A stretch of 44,729 nucleotides of DNA from Acidobacteriaceae bacterium (GTDB lineage: Bacteria; Acidobacteriota; Terriglobia; Terriglobales; Acidobacteriaceae), in assembly GCA_003170825.1 (NCBI GenBank), contig PMYL01000050.1, positions 1 through 44,729 of the forward strand. The letters are read 5' to 3'. Positions 1-7,767 of the stretch are shown piece by piece. A model generated the notes under the pieces. That model made no database searches and had not been told where the DNA came from. It saw nothing but the letters and a program-made list of their open reading frames with translations. Both the position numbers and the translations under genes were made by a program. How positions within the stretch are numbered: position 1 is the first letter of the stretch; each line of letters starts with the position of its first letter.

Positions 1-2
1 CC

Positions 3-1853
3 GGCGTCGGCAAGACGGCCATCGTCGAAGGCCTCGCCCAGCGCATCTCCGATGGCGAAGTCCCCAGCTTCCTCGCCGACAAGCGCATCCTCGGCCTCGA
101 TCTCTCCCTCATCGTCGCCGGCACCAAGTACCGCGGCCAGTTCGAGGAGCGCCTCAAAACCATCATGAAAGAGCTGATGGAGAGCCAGAACTCCATCGTC
201 TTCATCGACGAGTTGCACACCCTGGTCGGCGCGGGCTCCGCCGAGGGCTCCCTCGACGCCGCCAACATCCTCAAGCCGGCGCTCTCCCGCGGAGAAATCC
301 AGTGCATCGGCGCCACTACCCCCGCCGAGTACCGTAAATCCATTGAGAAGGATCGCTCCCTCGAGCGCCGCTTCCAGGCCGTCAAAGTGCCCCCGCCCAA
401 CGAGGCCGACGCCATCAAGATCATCCACGGCATCAAGGACCGCTACGAAAAATTCCACGCCGTCAGCTACACCGACGAGGCGGTCGAGTTCTCCGTCTCG
501 CATTCCAGCCGCTACATCCCCGACCGCTTCCTCCCCGACAAGGCCATCGACCTCATCGACGAGGCCGGCGCCCGCGTCAAGCTGCGCCAGACCTCGCTGC
601 CCGAGGAGATCACTGAAGTCCAGAAGCGTATCAAGTTCATCGTGCACCGCATGGACTCGGCCATCGCCAACCACGAATTCGAGAAGGCGCGCTTCTACTC
701 CGACGAGGAGCGCAAGGAGCGCGAAACCCTGCGCGGCCTGAGGGACAAGTACCACCTCGACGACTCAGCCGCCGGCATCGTCAGTCGCGAGGACATCGAG
801 GACGTCGTCAGCCGCTGGACCGGCGTTCCCGTCAACAGCATCAAGGAAGAAGAGACGCAAAAGCTCCTCCGCGTGGAAGAAGAGCTGCACAAGCGCGTCA
901 TCTCCCAGGACAAGGCCATCGGCGCGCTGGCTCGCGCCATCCGCCGTTCCCGCGCCGGCCTCAAGTCGCCCCACCGCCCCATCGGCAGCTTTCTCTTCCT
1001 CGGCCCCACCGGCGTCGGCAAAACCGAGATGGCACGCACCCTGGCCAACTTCCTCTTCGGCTCCGACAAGGCCCTCATCCGCTTCGATATGTCGGAGTTC
1101 ATGGAGAAACATTCCGTCTCCAAGCTCATCGGTTCGCCTCCGGGCTACGTGGGCTACGAGGAGGGCGGCCAGCTCACCGAACGCGTCAAGCGCTCGCCAT
1201 ATTCCGTCGTCCTGCTCGACGAAATCGAGAAGGCCCACCCCGATGTCTTCAACATCCTGCTCCAGGTCTTTGAGGACGGGCAGTTGACTGACGGCCTCGG
1301 CAACACCATCGACTTCAAGAACGTCATCGTCATCATGACCTCCAACATCGGCGCCCGGCATCTGATGAAGAAGCAGGGGCTCGGCTTCGCGAGCGACCGC
1401 GAAGACCTGGTCAGCGAGAAGATCGAGGAGCTGGTCAAGCAGGAGGTCAAGAAGACCTTCAACCCCGAATTTCTCAACCGCCTCGACGAGGTCATCCTCT
1501 TCCAGTCTCTCAACGACGCCGACCTCATCCAGATCGTCGAACTGCTGGTCCAGCAGCTCAACACCAATCTGGCCCAGAAGTCCATCACCATCTCCGTCAC
1601 CGAGGAAGCCAAGCGGTGGATCCTCGACAAGACCCTTGTCGACCGCAGCTACGGCGCGCGCCCCCTGCGCCGCGCCCTGCAGCGCTACGTCGAGGACCCC
1701 TTGTCCGAAGCCCTGATCGCCGGAATAATCTCTGAGCGCCCAGCCTTCCTCGAGGTCTATCTCGACGTCAATCAGCTCTTCTATCGCCCCGTAAGCGCCG
1801 ACGAAAGCGTGACCGACGAAAAAGCCGCCGGCGTTCTCCTCTTCAGCAACTGA
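3..1853 (+). CDS. clpC: ATP-dependent Clp protease ATPase subunit ClpC (5' truncated)
   Basis: Hsp100/ClpC unfoldase that feeds proteins to the ClpP peptidase in the cytoplasm. The window opens inside the first Walker A motif (GVGKT, codons 1-5 of the visible frame), so the N-terminal Clp repeats are outside. In order one sees the first-ring Walker B ([14 protein letters not shown]), an Arg-rich end of D1, a coiled middle region with a UVR-like stretch (about visible residues 205-240), the second Walker A (GPTGVGKTE), the second Walker B ([12 protein letters not shown]) and the C-terminal D2-small domain. The middle domain is short, as in ClpC/ClpA and unlike the long M-domain of ClpB, hence ClpC. 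The stop TGA at 1851 is followed by a strong stem-loop. No frameshift is seen in the 617 visible codons. The first visible internal ATG is at 165, but it lies in the middle of D1 and is not the start. Confidence 0.95.
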   Translation, partial: GVGKTAIVEGLAQRISDGEVPSFLADKRILGLDLSLIVAGTKYRGQFEERLKTIMKELMESQNSIVFIDELHTLVGAGSAEGSLDAANILKPALSRGEIQCIGATTPAEYRKSIEKDRSLERRFQAVKVPPPNEADAIKIIHGIKDRYEKFHAVSYTDEAVEFSVSHSSRYIPDRFLPDKAIDLIDEAGARVKLRQTSLPEEITEVQKRIKFIVHRMDSAIANHEFEKARFYSDEERKERETLRGLRDKYHLDDSAAGIVSREDIEDVVSRWTGVPVNSIKEEETQKLLRVEEELHKRVISQDKAIGALARAIRRSRAGLKSPHRPIGSFLFLGPTGVGKTEMARTLANFLFGSDKALIRFDMSEFMEKHSVSKLIGSPPGYVGYEEGGQLTERVKRSPYSVVLLDEIEKAHPDVFNILLQVFEDGQLTDGLGNTIDFKNVIVIMTSNIGARHLMKKQGLGFASDREDLVSEKIEELVKQEVKKTFNPEFLNRLDEVILFQSLNDADLIQIVELLVQQLNTNLAQKSITISVTEEAKRWILDKTLVDRSYGARPLRRALQRYVEDPLSEALIAGIISERPAFLEVYLDVNQLFYRPVSADESVTDEKAAGVLLFSN

Positions 1854-1874
1854 GGCCCATTTTCAACCCAGATA

Positions 1875-1915
1875 CAACAAAGCCCCCGGCCAACCCCCGG
1901 GGGCCTTTGTTTGTG
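1875..1915 (+). terminator. Rho-independent-type terminator of clpC
   Basis: A GC-rich hairpin begins about 20 nt after the clpC stop. The left arm contains AAAGCCCCCGG and the right arm CCGGGGGCCTTT, followed by TTTGTTTG on the plus strand. Flanking A- and T-runs extend the stem. Confidence 0.85.
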
Positions 1916-1934
1916 CTGGGTGTAAATCAGATTT

Positions 1935-2135
1935 GTCATCCAAGCAGAGGTCGCAACGGCGACCGAAGTCGAAAGCCTGCCCTGAGCGAAGTCGAAGGGG
2001 GCCTGCATTTGCTTTTGGCCGCTTTGACAGGTACGGTCCGGTACGCCGGGGTTTCAACCCCGGCATAAAACCACCCACTCTAAAATTAAAAGATAGTGTA
2101 CGCGGCGCAAGCCGCGCTCATATCCCCACGACTGG
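1935..2135. repeat. Dispersed ~200-bp intergenic repeat, copy 1
   Basis: This non-coding stretch between clpC and the glucanase locus has three landmarks: GAAGTCGAA near a CCTGAGCGAAG motif, the self-complementary CCGGGGTTTCAACCCCGG, and a segment reading AAAACCACCCA then GTGTACGCGGCGCAAGCCGCG. The same landmarks in the same order recur at 25557-25805 and, inverted, at 34610-34832 and 34945-35175. No open frame here looks like a protein. Confidence 0.8.
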
Positions 2136-2159
2136 CCTCACGTCTTACGCTTTGCATTT

Positions 2160-2195
2160 CTATGGGAGGGAGCGATGAGTCGCTCCCTCCCATAG
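2160..2195 (-). terminator. Stem-loop downstream of GH16 gene A
   Basis: Perfect 16-bp inverted repeat (CTATGGGAGGGAGCGA, loop TGAG, then its complement), 20 nt after the stop of the GH16 gene ending at 2215. There is no clear U-tract on the minus strand, so it could be a 3'-protective hairpin rather than a classical terminator. A near-copy is at 5364-5395. Confidence 0.65.
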
Positions 2196-2214
2196 TCAAT
2201 AGCCGGTTCGATCG

Positions 2215-4677
2215 CTACTGAACTGAGATGCCGTTCACCTCCGCGTTGTCCGTCACCGTGGTGAACACAATCACGATCTGGCCGGAGCCATTGGCGGTCG
2301 CCGTGAACGTCTTGTCGATAGCCTTGAACTCGCCGCCAGCCGCGGCAAAGACATCGAAGTTGGCCAGCACCTGTGTGCCGTTGATGCTGACGTTGAAGAC
2401 GCGTTTTCCGGCCGCTGTCCAATAGAACTCGTCGAAGTACAACACGACCGTATGGTTGGATCCAGCCGTGTAGCCGGGAATTGTGTAGGTGAAGTTGCCG
2501 AACCGCTGGGATTGGTAAACGGCTTCGGGCGCAGGGTTGGTCACGCCGGTGGTGGTGATGGTCGTCGCGGTGCTTGACTCAGTTCCGCCGGCGAAATCTT
2601 CATCGGCGGCGAAGGGGCTTACGGCGAGCCCGCCGGAGTTAATCGCAATCGATGTCGGTGGGGGGCCACCCGACGCAAATGCGAACCAGTTGATGTTCCA
2701 GCCGGCTTTATCCTGGTTAATGGTCAACGTCTGGGTCCCTGCCGGGAGTGTGACGGTGGCCGTTACGTTTACCCATGCCTGGTAACCGCCGGTCGCCGGT
2801 ACATTGACCGAGCCGCTCAGATTGGTTCCCGACGAGTTCGATAGATGGAACGCATCGGTGACTGCAGCGGGAGCGGCTACGCGGAAGGTGACCGTGTAGG
2901 ATCCGGCCGTGGCCACGTTGACGGTGTATTTGAACCACTGTCCGGCAGCCGTCCATCCGAGGTTGTAGCCCCCGCCCGTGTCGGTGGTCACTTCCAAGTC
3001 GACGCCATCGGAGCGGTAGCCGTTACCCGTTCCATTGACCGCAGTAACGTTATAGGCAACCCCTTGGCCGCCGGTGTCATAATTCTCTGCCTGCACCGTG
3101 CCGGGAATGGCTGCGGGAGTGCCGCCGTATGGACCCTCGCCGCTGGCTGCCTGCGTGGTGGCTTGAGCCTGCGCCGAGGCCGCCGATGTGCCGTCCGCGT
3201 CGACCGCTTCAACCTTGTAGTAGTGGGTGGTCGAAGCCGCGAGGCCGGTGTTGGTATAACTGACGCTCGTCACGCCGCTTGCGATCAGGTTGCCTGTGCC
3301 GGGAGTGAATCCGCTGGTGGTGCTGCCGTAAACGCTGTAGGAGCTGATGGTGCAATTAGCCGGAGGGGTAACTGCCGTCCAGTTCAAGCCGATGGCGCTT
3401 GAGGAGACCGCTGCCGCCACTAGCCCGGTTGGCGCCGAAGGAACCGTGGTGCAACTGACGCCGCCTTGCGTGGTTGCCGTCGCGGTGTTGGAAGCAGGCG
3501 ATGTGCCGCCCGAGTCCACCGCCTCAACGGTGTAGGAGTATTGGGTTGAGGCCGCCAATCCTGTGTTGGAGTAAGTTGTTCCGGTAATTCCCGTGGCGAT
3601 CGACGTTCCGCCGCGAAGCACCGTATAGGTGACTCCAGAGGTGGTCGAGGCCGTCCAGCTCAGGTTGATCTGGCTGGATGAAACTGCCGTTGCGGTCAGG
3701 TTCGTGGGCGCTGCGGGCGGCGTGCCCGATGAGGCCGTGTACCAGCGAACGTAGTCCACCAACATCGGCTGCGCCGGACTGGCCAGGCCGCTGGTCGATC
3801 CACCCAGCGTGCCGCCGACCGCCACATTAAAGATCACGAACATGCTTTGATTGAATGGCCAGGTATCTCCCGAGGGAAGGCTGCTGGGGGTAATAGTCAA
3901 GAACGGTGATGATGGGTTATCCACATAGGTCTGCAGCGAGTTCGCCTTCCAAATTAACCCGTATTGATGGAAGGCAGTGTTCCCCGCTTGTCCGCTGGGG
4001 AAAGTAAAACGTCCTCCTACTCCGCTCCCTCCAGTATCTGTCGTGTGAGCCGTAGAAATGTCCCCTGTGGTGCCTTCGCCGTTATCCACTTGCGGGGACC
4101 AGTCCTCCATGATGTCCTCTTCGCCGCAACCGGGCCAGGGAACGGTGGTGATGTCGCTGCCCAGGGTCCACCATGCGGCCCAGAGACCTTGGGTTGTCGT
4201 ATTGGGGAGCTCGATGCTGGCTACGAGTATGCCGTAGGTAAAGTTTTCCTTCCCCTCCGTATTCATGCGGCCCGATAGCCACGCGCCATTTTCATTGATC
4301 GGCCGGATCACCAGGTGACCGCTGCCGTCGATGTAGATCGGGGAGGTGGAAGCGCTGAACGTTGTGGGACACTGGGACGGATTGCCCGCGTATCCCGCAG
4401 GCCCGCAGTAAACTTCCGCCTCGCCGTTGCCCCAGCCGCCTCCTCCGAGGTCAAACTTCCACGTCGTGGTGTTTGGAGAACCCGCAGCGCCGTTGAATTC
4501 GTCGCACCATGTCGGAACGTATGTCGTTGACCCGACCGTAATGTTGGAAACGCCGGTGCAACCGCCAGATGGTTGCGCATAGGCTACAACTGGCAACGAA
4601 GTTAAAGCGAAAATCAGCGGCGCCACAAACAGCGCGGCCACGAAGATTTGTCTCAATTTGCTTGAATAACGTTTCAC
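2215..4677 (-). CDS. Secreted GH16 glucanase-type protein A (GH16-FN3-FN3-CBM6-malectin)
   Basis: Predicted secreted endo-beta-glucanase/laminarinase-type hydrolase, 820 aa. The GTG start at 4677 is chosen because it has GAGAGGA about 6 nt upstream and aligns with the ATG of the sister gene at 7276; an ATG at 4710 in frame has a poorer context. Signal peptide residues 1-34 end ...VAYA/QP. The GH16 domain spans about 40-315 with the catalytic ExDxxE signature as EEDIME (nucleophile Glu186, Asp188, acid/base Glu191). It is followed by FN3 (about 320-404), FN3 (about 410-500), a CBM6/35-like sandwich (about 515-650) and a C-terminal malectin-like domain (about 655-820). It is last of three tandem GH16 genes. 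The 5' half is almost identical in DNA to the gene at 5528-7276, indicating recent duplication or gene conversion. The substrate cannot be read from sequence; beta-1,3- or mixed-linkage glucan is the usual GH16 expectation. Confidence 0.9.
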   Translation of the reverse strand: MKRYSSKLRQIFVAALFVAPLIFALTSLPVVAYAQPSGGCTGVSNITVGSTTYVPTWCDEFNGAAGSPNTTTWKFDLGGGGWGNGEAEVYCGPAGYAGNPSQCPTTFSASTSPIYIDGSGHLVIRPINENGAWLSGRMNTEGKENFTYGILVASIELPNTTTQGLWAAWWTLGSDITTVPWPGCGEEDIMEDWSPQVDNGEGTTGDISTAHTTDTGGSGVGGRFTFPSGQAGNTAFHQYGLIWKANSLQTYVDNPSSPFLTITPSSLPSGDTWPFNQSMFVIFNVAVGGTLGGSTSGLASPAQPMLVDYVRWYTASSGTPPAAPTNLTATAVSSSQINLSWTASTTSGVTYTVLRGGTSIATGITGTTYSNTGLAASTQYSYTVEAVDSGGTSPASNTATATTQGGVSCTTVPSAPTGLVAAAVSSSAIGLNWTAVTPPANCTISSYSVYGSTTSGFTPGTGNLIASGVTSVSYTNTGLAASTTHYYKVEAVDADGTSAASAQAQATTQAASGEGPYGGTPAAIPGTVQAENYDTGGQGVAYNVTAVNGTGNGYRSDGVDLEVTTDTGGGYNLGWTAAGQWFKYTVNVATAGSYTVTFRVAAPAAVTDAFHLSNSSGTNLSGSVNVPATGGYQAWVNVTATVTLPAGTQTLTINQDKAGWNINWFAFASGGPPPTSIAINSGGLAVSPFAADEDFAGGTESSTATTITTTGVTNPAPEAVYQSQRFGNFTYTIPGYTAGSNHTVVLYFDEFYWTAAGKRVFNVSINGTQVLANFDVFAAAGGEFKAIDKTFTATANGSGQIVIVFTTVTDNAEVNGISVQ

Positions 4678-5010
4678 GTAGATCCTCTCAGGGGGGAAAT
4701 AGACTCGCATTTCTGAGCCGGACCCAAACTCTATCCATCGTTTGAACGGCGCGAAACGTTACATTTGTTACCCTGGGGTTTCAGGCGTTGGGAATCGGCC
4801 GCTGGTGCATCCGAATGTTGGACTTAACTGGAACGTTAACGCCAGCCATGTAACCGTTGGAGTTACTCGATTTGTGCGGAATCGACTCGTTTTCGGACAG
4901 TACTCTCAAAAAAACGCGCATGTTAACGCAAGCCGGGCGCCGGAGGTCTGTGAGGATCGCACCCCCAAGGCGGCAGGCCTAAATGCCGCCCTGCAATGGC
5001 GCGATTTCGG
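4678..5010 (-). promoter_or_regulatory. Conserved upstream block of GH16 gene A, ending in a relic terminator
   Basis: About 330 bp of non-coding DNA is shared with 10633-10975 and, with a ~150-bp insert, with 7277-7720. On the minus strand it includes GGTAACAAATGTAACG (direct repeat of GTAAC with a 9-bp period) and GTTAACGTTCCAGTTAAG (direct repeat of GTTAA with a 12-bp period), then the leader with the RBS. Its far end carries a hairpin at 4969-4990 (GGCGGCA/TGCCGCC) that matches the terminator of the regulator gene at 10922-10949, so the block was copied with its former neighbour's terminator. I cannot assign -35/-10 boxes with confidence. From 5010 to 5360 I see nothing recognisable. Confidence 0.6.
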
Positions 5011-5363
5011 CCTTATTGATCCGGCCCGATTGGGTTGTGACGGAGAAGGGCGGCTACAAAGGCAACCGCAGGTCTTCGACTTCGTTTGTTGCGCGGACAT
5101 GAGGATTCCGGCTGTGACGCCCGACAAGGTTCGACCAGATGTGGAATGGAAACTGGTCCAGCGCAGGCTGGTGAACGCCAAAAGATCCCCACCCGCGCAA
5201 AAATAGGCGAATTTGGGAACGTCGGATAGAGTGAAGAACGGCGCGCCACTGGACGAGGCCCTGGTGGACTCTGCACCCGGTGGCTGGCCAAACGGCATCT
5301 CCGGCGCGATCGCCGGTTTGGTGGGTTGCGCCTTGGTGAGCGGGTCTTACGCTTTGCATGTTA

Positions 5364-5395
5364 ATGGGAGGGAACGACTCGTCGTTCCCTCCCAT
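5364..5395 (-). terminator. Relic stem-loop, copy of the 2160-2195 hairpin
   Basis: Inverted repeat ATGGGAGGGAACGAC with its complement and a 2-nt loop, in the same position relative to the relic malectin tail at 5417-5484 as the 2160-2195 hairpin has to gene A. It is part of the duplicated remnant. Confidence 0.6.
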
Positions 5396-5416
5396 AGTCA
5401 ATAGCCGGCTCAATCG

Positions 5417-5484
5417 CTACTGAACTTCAATACCGTTCACCTCCGCGTTGTCCGTCACCGTGGTGAACGTAATCACGATCAGGC
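5417..5484 (-). pseudogene. Fragment of a lost malectin-bearing GH16 gene (last ~21 codons)
   Basis: The minus strand reads LIVITFTTVTDNAEVNGIEVQ and then a TAG stop at 5419-5417. This matches the last residues of GH16 protein A (TTVTDNAEVNGISVQ). The homology to 2140-2285 continues on the 3' side through the stop and the adjoining hairpin and breaks abruptly at the terminator of the next gene at 5480. It is therefore the tail of a fourth copy removed by deletion or recombination. Confidence 0.8.
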
Positions 5485-5510
5485 CGGCGGCACAAAGTGC
5501 CGCCGGCCTG
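5480..5510 (-). terminator. Terminator of GH16 gene B
   Basis: Perfect 14-bp inverted repeat CAGGCCGGCGGCAC with an AAA loop, 18 nt after the stop at 5528. The same hairpin, with a TTT loop on the plus strand, follows GH16 gene C at 7720-7750. Confidence 0.75.
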
Positions 5511-5527
5511 AATGGGTTGGGTTCGTC

Positions 5528-7276
5528 TTACCGGATTTCTAGACCCGCGACCGAAGGTTGGTTATCCGCACCGTCGGTGAAGGCGACCACGATTTGGCCG
5601 CTGCTGTTGGCCGAGGTCGTGAACGTCTTGACCACAGCGATGTATTCTCCTCCGGCTGCGGCATATTGGTCAAAGTTGGTGAGTACACGGGTGCCGTTGA
5701 TGGCCACATTGAACTCACGACTCCCCGCCGCGGTGAAATAGGTCTCGGCGAAGTGAATCAGGACGGTGTGCTGGCTGCCGGCAACCATGCCCGGTATCGT
5801 GTAAGTGAAGACACCGTCCCGCTGGGTCTGATAGACCGCCATGGGCGCAGCATTGGCGCCGGCCGCGGTCGTACTAATGGCGTGCGTGGTAGTAGTTGCA
5901 GCTCCGCCGCCGCTGTAGTCTTCGTCCGCGTGAAAGGAAGCGTCGCCGCCGCCCGAGTTGCTGACCGCCGGACCGTTGAAGTTGATGGCGATGAAGTCCC
6001 CGCCGGAACCGCTTGCCAGCGTGGTGGCTTGGGCTTGCGCCGAGGCCGCTGACGTGCCGTACGAGTCAAGCGCTTCCACTTTGTAGTAGTAGGTCGTCGA
6101 AGCCGTGAGGCCGCTGTTGGAATAGCTGGGGCTGGTCACGCCGCTGGCGATCAGGTTGCCCGTGCCCGGCGTGAATCCGCTGGTGGTGCTGCGGTAGACG
6201 TTGTAGGAGCTGACGGTGCAATTGGCCGGGGGAGCAGGCTCCGACCAGGTTAAATTGATGACGCTGGAGGATTGGGCCGTTGCCGCCAGACTGGTTGGCG
6301 CCGAGGGATCCGCGCTGCAATTTCCCGTGGATGGCGTGTACCAGCGAACGTAGTCCACCGTCATCGGCTGCGCCGGACTGGCCAGGCCGCTGGTCGATCC
6401 ACCGAGGGTGCCACCGACCGCCACATTAAAGATCGCGAACATGCTTTGATTGAATGGCCAGGTATCTCCCGAGGGAAGGCTGCTGGGGGTAATAGTCAAG
6501 AACGGTGATGATGGGTTATCCACATAGGTCTGCAGCGAGTTCGCCTTCCAAATTAACCCGTAGGTATGGAAGGCGGTGTTCCCCGCTTGTCCGCTGGGGA
6601 AAGTAAAACGTCCTCCTACTCCGCCCCCTCCAGTCTTGGTCGTGTGAGCCGTTGAAATGTCCCCTGTGGTACCTTCGCCATTATCAACTTGCGGGGACCA
6701 GTCCTCCATGATGTCCTCTTCGCCGCAACCGGGCCACGGAACGGTGGTGATGTCGCTGCCCAGGGTCCACCATGCGGCCCAGAGACCTTGGGTTGTCGTA
6801 TTGGGGAGCTCGATACTGGCCACGAGTATGCCGTAGGTAAAGTTTTCCTTCCCCTCCGTATTCATGCGGCCTGACAGCCACGCGCCATTTTCATTGATCG
6901 GCCGGATCACCAGATGCCCGCTGCCGTCGATGTAGATCGGGGCGGTGGAAGCGCTGAACGTTGTGGGACACTGGGACGGATTGCCCGCGTATCCCGCAGG
7001 CCCGCAGTAAACTTCCGCCTCGCCGTTGCCCCAGCCGCCTCCTCCGAGGTCAAACTTCCACGTCGTGGTGTTTGGAGAACCCGCGGCGCCGTTGAATTCG
7101 TCGCACCATGTCGGAACGTATGTCGTTGACCCGACCGTAATGTTGGAAACGCCGGTACAACCGCCAGATGGTGCCGCATAGGCAACAACTGGCAACGAAG
7201 TTAAAGCGAAGATCAGCGGCGCCACAAACAGCGCGGCCACAAAGATTTGTCTCAATTTGCTTGAACTGCCTCTCAT
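5528..7276 (-). CDS. Secreted GH16 glucanase-type protein B (GH16-FN3-malectin)
   Basis: The shortest of the three tandem paralogues, 582 aa. ATG at 7276 is chosen because AGAGGA lies about 6 nt upstream; ATGs at 7282 and 7303 are less well placed. It has a signal peptide with a hydrophobic core and a VAYA/AP cleavage site, then a GH16 domain (about 40-315) with EEDIME at Glu186/Asp188/Glu191. One FN3 module follows (about 325-410), then a C-terminal malectin-like domain (about 425-582). The CBM6-like module and second FN3 of protein A are absent. The GH16 and signal-peptide coding DNA is nearly identical to gene A, while the malectin end is closer to gene C, so the three genes look like recombined modules. 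It has its own upstream block and terminator, so it is probably transcribed independently. Confidence 0.9.
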   Translation of the reverse strand: MRGSSSKLRQIFVAALFVAPLIFALTSLPVVAYAAPSGGCTGVSNITVGSTTYVPTWCDEFNGAAGSPNTTTWKFDLGGGGWGNGEAEVYCGPAGYAGNPSQCPTTFSASTAPIYIDGSGHLVIRPINENGAWLSGRMNTEGKENFTYGILVASIELPNTTTQGLWAAWWTLGSDITTVPWPGCGEEDIMEDWSPQVDNGEGTTGDISTAHTTKTGGGGVGGRFTFPSGQAGNTAFHTYGLIWKANSLQTYVDNPSSPFLTITPSSLPSGDTWPFNQSMFAIFNVAVGGTLGGSTSGLASPAQPMTVDYVRWYTPSTGNCSADPSAPTSLAATAQSSSVINLTWSEPAPPANCTVSSYNVYRSTTSGFTPGTGNLIASGVTSPSYSNSGLTASTTYYYKVEALDSYGTSAASAQAQATTLASGSGGDFIAINFNGPAVSNSGGGDASFHADEDYSGGGAATTTTHAISTTAAGANAAPMAVYQTQRDGVFTYTIPGMVAGSQHTVLIHFAETYFTAAGSREFNVAINGTRVLTNFDQYAAAGGEYIAVVKTFTTSANSSGQIVVAFTDGADNQPSVAGLEIR

Positions 7277-7719
7277 GCACATCCTCTTTTTTAGGGGGAA
7301 CAAATAGACTCACTCTTCCGAGCCGGATCAAATCTATCCGCTGTTTGGGCTGCGCGCAACGTTACATTTGTTACCTCGGGGTTTCAGGCGTTGGGAATCG
7401 GCCGCTCCTGCATCCGAATGCGGCATAAAGCGGAGCGTTAATGCCGGCCATGTAACCGTTAGAGCATTTTCATTTCACATATGGACCTTGCATCGGCGTG
7501 CAAGGTGGCTTTTACTTCCATCCCACGGACGAAGCCTGTTCGTGGGGACCCCGTTAAGGAAAAAGCCGCCCGGCTGCATGGTTTCTGTAAGGAGCAGAAG
7601 TGAAAATGCTGTAGGCGGGCTCGATTTGTGCGGAATGGACTCGTTTTCGGACAGCACTCTCAAAAAACGCGCACGGTAGCGCAAGGCGGGTCGCCGGAGG
7701 TTTGTGAAGATCGTACCCT
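7277..7719 (-). promoter_or_regulatory. Upstream block of GH16 gene B, interrupted by an inserted repeat
   Basis: Both ends match the upstream blocks of genes A and C, with the ACGTTACATTTGTTACC part at about 7360-7376 and the CGGACAGCACTCTCAAAAA part at about 7655-7673. The middle (about 7465-7620) is replaced by unrelated DNA carrying a hairpin repeat. One of the GTTAA direct repeats has decayed here (about 7425-7445). Gene B may therefore be regulated differently from A and C. Confidence 0.55.
7470..7620. repeat. Inserted hairpin repeat (CCCA-stem-GGGGACCCC family), copy 1
   Basis: It contains AAGGTGGCTTTTACTTCCA, then CCCACGGACGAA-loop-TTCGTGGGGACCCC (7522-7552), then GGAAAAAGCC. The same order of landmarks is found on the minus strand of 12690-12810 and, in shorter form, twice in tandem at 15198-15280. 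Its absence from the two sister upstream blocks shows that it was inserted here. Confidence 0.7.
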
Positions 7720-7750
7720 CAGGCCGGCGGCACTTTGTGCCGCCGGCCTG
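7720..7750 (-). terminator. Terminator of GH16 gene C
   Basis: Inverted repeat CAGGCCGGCGGCAC / GTGCCGCCGGCCTG with a 3-nt loop, 18 nt past the stop at 7768, identical in stem to the hairpin after gene B. Confidence 0.75.
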
Positions 7751-7767
7751 AGTTGGTTGGGTTCGTC

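Noticed and set aside
5013..5413. Several overlapping frames in 5010-5410
   Set aside because: None shows a domain or RBS; the region consists of a duplicated leader, a relic tail and unassigned DNA.
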